DNA of 12,876 nucleotides from Bacillota bacterium. Lineage in GTDB: Bacteria > Bacillota > Bacilli > Bacillales > Cytobacillaceae. Positions within the stretch are counted from its first letter, which is position 1. Every line of letters starts with the position of its first letter. The position numbers were made by a program, and so were the translations under genes. Positions 11,309-12,876 of this stretch are shown here, one piece after another. Under the pieces are notes generated by a model. That model worked only from the letters and a program-made list of their open reading frames with translations. It was not told the DNA's origin and did no database searches. The stretch covers positions 1 to 12,876 of the forward strand of contig JAEWDX010000295.1 of NCBI GenBank assembly GCA_023389895.1. The letters run 5' to 3'.

Positions 11309-12742
11309 TTACTTTTCATTTTTATGATAGATAGAAAAGATTATAGACGATAGGACAGAAAGTAACCCAATTACAAGTAGACTAGCCGAAAATGCTCTCA
11401 CATAATCTCTATATATGGCCTTTTCCAAAGTATTACCTAAAAACTTTGAAAATGTAAGACTAATGCCTGCAACAGCTAACGCATTTGCCAAATACATGAA
11501 AGTGTTATATAAACCAGATGCGACACCAACATGTTTTTTTGGAATTTTACTTAAGACTGCGTTTACTAAAGGTGTTGTCGCCAAACCTAAGCCAAGACCA
11601 TATATAAATAATATTATTAACCCATAAATATCGAATAAGTTAGTTTCTCTAACTAAAAGTAGCGTCATAAGTAAACATATACAAATACTCATCGTTATTG
11701 CACCGAATCTTAATACAAGTAGACCAAAGCGATTAACAAGTTTAGACGATAAAATTGACGTTAAGAAGAAGCCAAGACCTAATGGCAAGAATACTAAACT
11801 TGTTTCTTTTGTATCATATTTCAAGCCGAATTGTAAGAAATAGCTTAAAATAAAGAAAAACGCAAACATACTTAAATAGATCGATAATACTGAACAAATT
11901 CCTATAACAAATGAGTGATGCTTAAAAACTGTTAAATCAACAAGTGTTGCTAGCTGTTTTTTTTGTTTTCTTCTTTCTACGAAAATGAAAAAAGTAAGCA
12001 TGATGAATGATAAAATTAATGATCCAAAAATCCAAGGCTTCCATCCATATGATTGCCCTTCTGACAATGGATAGACTAGTAATAATATACTAAACATTAA
12101 GAGCGAAGTACCAAGCCAATCAATTTTTCGTGATTTTTCTCCTGTTGATTCAGGAATAATTGGAAGTAATAAAATAGCTAGTAGACCAAAGGGTAAATTA
12201 AAAAAGAAAACGGTTCTCCAACCCCCGCCAAATAAATTCCAACTTATAAGTAAGCCTCCTAATATCAATCCAAATGTAAATGCAATACCCATAACAGCAC
12301 CATATATCCCAAAGGCTAAATTTTTCTCTTTTTGAGGAAAAATCACTTGAATAGTCGCTAAGATTTGAGGTTGAATGAGAGCAGCTCCTAAACCTTGTAC
12401 AATTCTAGTACTAATCAATAACATTGGGTTAGACGTAATTCCTCCAATGACAGCTGTGATTGTGAAAATAAACAATCCAATCCATAATATTTTCTTTCTT
12501 CCATAGAGATCACCAAGTTTGCCTCCCAAGATAAGGGCTATAGAGAGTCCAATGGAATATCCTAAAAATATTAATTGGGCTTGTGAAAAGCTAATGTGTA
12601 ATTCATTTTGAATAACTGGAACCGCAATTTGAACCATATAGTTATTTAAAGAGATTAGTAATGTTGGAATTAGGATAACTGCTAACGCTAACCACCTATA
12701 TGAATAAGAGGCATTGTCGCTTGTTGATTGAGTCATGTTCAT
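11309..12742 (-). CDS. MFS multidrug exporter, DHA2 (14-helix) type
   Basis: A 477-aa proton-driven efflux pump of the inner membrane with about 14 hydrophobic helices. Motif A, GGKLGDLYGRKK, is at residues 73-84. RIVQGLGAAL (113-122) contains the motif B arginine. A glycine-rich motif C-like helix (FGLILGGLL, 157-165) is followed by WRTVFFFNLPFG (175-186), typical of DHA2. In the first helix the usual LDxTIVNVALP reads LNNYMVQIAVP, so the acidic residue is replaced by Asn. That could alter coupling or substrate range. Start choice: GAGGAG on the minus strand lies 8 nt before the ATG at 12740-12742; upstream in-frame TTG (12760) and ATG (12748) are too close to or overlap that site. A palindrome just upstream suggests control by a TetR-like repressor. 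Substrate unknown. Confidence 0.9.
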   Translation of the reverse strand: MNMTQSTSDNASYSYRWLALAVILIPTLLISLNNYMVQIAVPVIQNELHISFSQAQLIFLGYSIGLSIALILGGKLGDLYGRKKILWIGLFIFTITAVIGGITSNPMLLISTRIVQGLGAALIQPQILATIQVIFPQKEKNLAFGIYGAVMGIAFTFGLILGGLLISWNLFGGGWRTVFFFNLPFGLLAILLLPIIPESTGEKSRKIDWLGTSLLMFSILLLVYPLSEGQSYGWKPWIFGSLILSFIMLTFFIFVERRKQKKQLATLVDLTVFKHHSFVIGICSVLSIYLSMFAFFFILSYFLQFGLKYDTKETSLVFLPLGLGFFLTSILSSKLVNRFGLLVLRFGAITMSICICLLMTLLLVRETNLFDIYGLIILFIYGLGLGLATTPLVNAVLSKIPKKHVGVASGLYNTFMYLANALAVAGISLTFSKFLGNTLEKAIYRDYVRAFSASLLVIGLLSVLSSIIFSIYHKNEK

Positions 12743-12771
12743 GACCATTGCTCCTCTCAATTAATGTTGAG

Positions 12772-12792
12772 TGACTGAGTGGTTATCAGTCA
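12772..12792. promoter_or_regulatory. Palindromic operator upstream of the MFS exporter
   Basis: TGACTGA (12772-12778), 7 bp, TCAGTCA (12786-12792): perfect 7-bp arms, about 30 bp before the start codon. On the minus strand TTGACT within it could also be a -35, but I find no good -10 at the right distance. The form is typical of operators of TetR-family repressors that control drug exporters. A second short inverted repeat, TTAAT/ATTAA, is at 12798-12812. Confidence 0.5.
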
Positions 12793-12876
12793 ACGATTTA
12801 ATGAATGATTAACAGGTGATGGTTGGATGATATGCAATAACCAAGTTTTTTGTATATTCATTTCGATAAATATGAC

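Noticed and set aside
1..12876. CRISPR array, tRNA, rRNA or complete insertion sequence
   Set aside because: No regularly spaced repeats with unique spacers, no cloverleaf with CCA end or conserved arm motifs, no ribosomal RNA sequence and no transposase frame were seen on either strand.

Overview
The window comes from a low-GC, endospore-forming member of the Bacillaceae. The evidence is AT-rich coding with AGGAGG-type ribosome binding sites and frequent TTG/GTG starts, an alpha/beta-type small acid-soluble spore protein, and a SigI/RsgI sigma/anti-sigma pair of the Bacillus type. From memory of the Bacillus subtilis map, sigI-rsgI-sspD-(ykrK-htpX)-ktrD is a known gene order. This window has the same backbone, but no ykrK or htpX lies between sspD and ktrD.

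Layout. (1) 1-750: the 3' end of prfC (release factor 3) with its terminator. (2) 780-2345: a monocistronic nhaC-type Na+/H+ antiporter with a clear sigma-A promoter and terminator. (3) 2413-2840: a small unknown gene on the minus strand, then a plus-strand terminator with no visible gene, possibly ending a small RNA. (4) 2860-5460: a secreted lysine-rich protein, then the translationally overlapping sigI-rsgI operon. A C-tract/CGTA pattern with similar spacing lies upstream of both the lysine-rich gene and sigI. (5) 5394-7268: convergent sspD (minus), then ktrD (potassium channel subunit) with its own promoter and a 14-bp inverted-repeat terminator. (6) 7315-8152: two divergent small genes that look spore- or stress-associated but are unrecognised, plus an unexplained inverted repeat. 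(7) 8172-9914: a B12-binding radical SAM protein on the minus strand. (8) 10100-11300: an accessory-looking module. A TetR-type DNA-binding domain truncated to 74 aa sits behind a promoter with three TCATGA boxes exactly 24 bp apart, followed by two very small two-helix membrane proteins. (9) 11309-12742: a DHA2-type MFS drug exporter on the minus strand with a TetR-like palindrome upstream.

Several genes concern cation and envelope homeostasis: NhaC exports Na+, KtrD takes up K+, and SigI/RsgI reads an envelope or heat signal. The clustering with ktrD appears to be inherited synteny, not proof of co-regulation. The part least like ordinary backbone is 10264-11260. It combines a probably degenerate TetR regulator, a strong operator array, two tiny membrane proteins of unknown function and a stub reading frame, which suggests a deletion-scarred mobile or accessory segment. 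I see no tRNA, rRNA, CRISPR array or complete insertion sequence.
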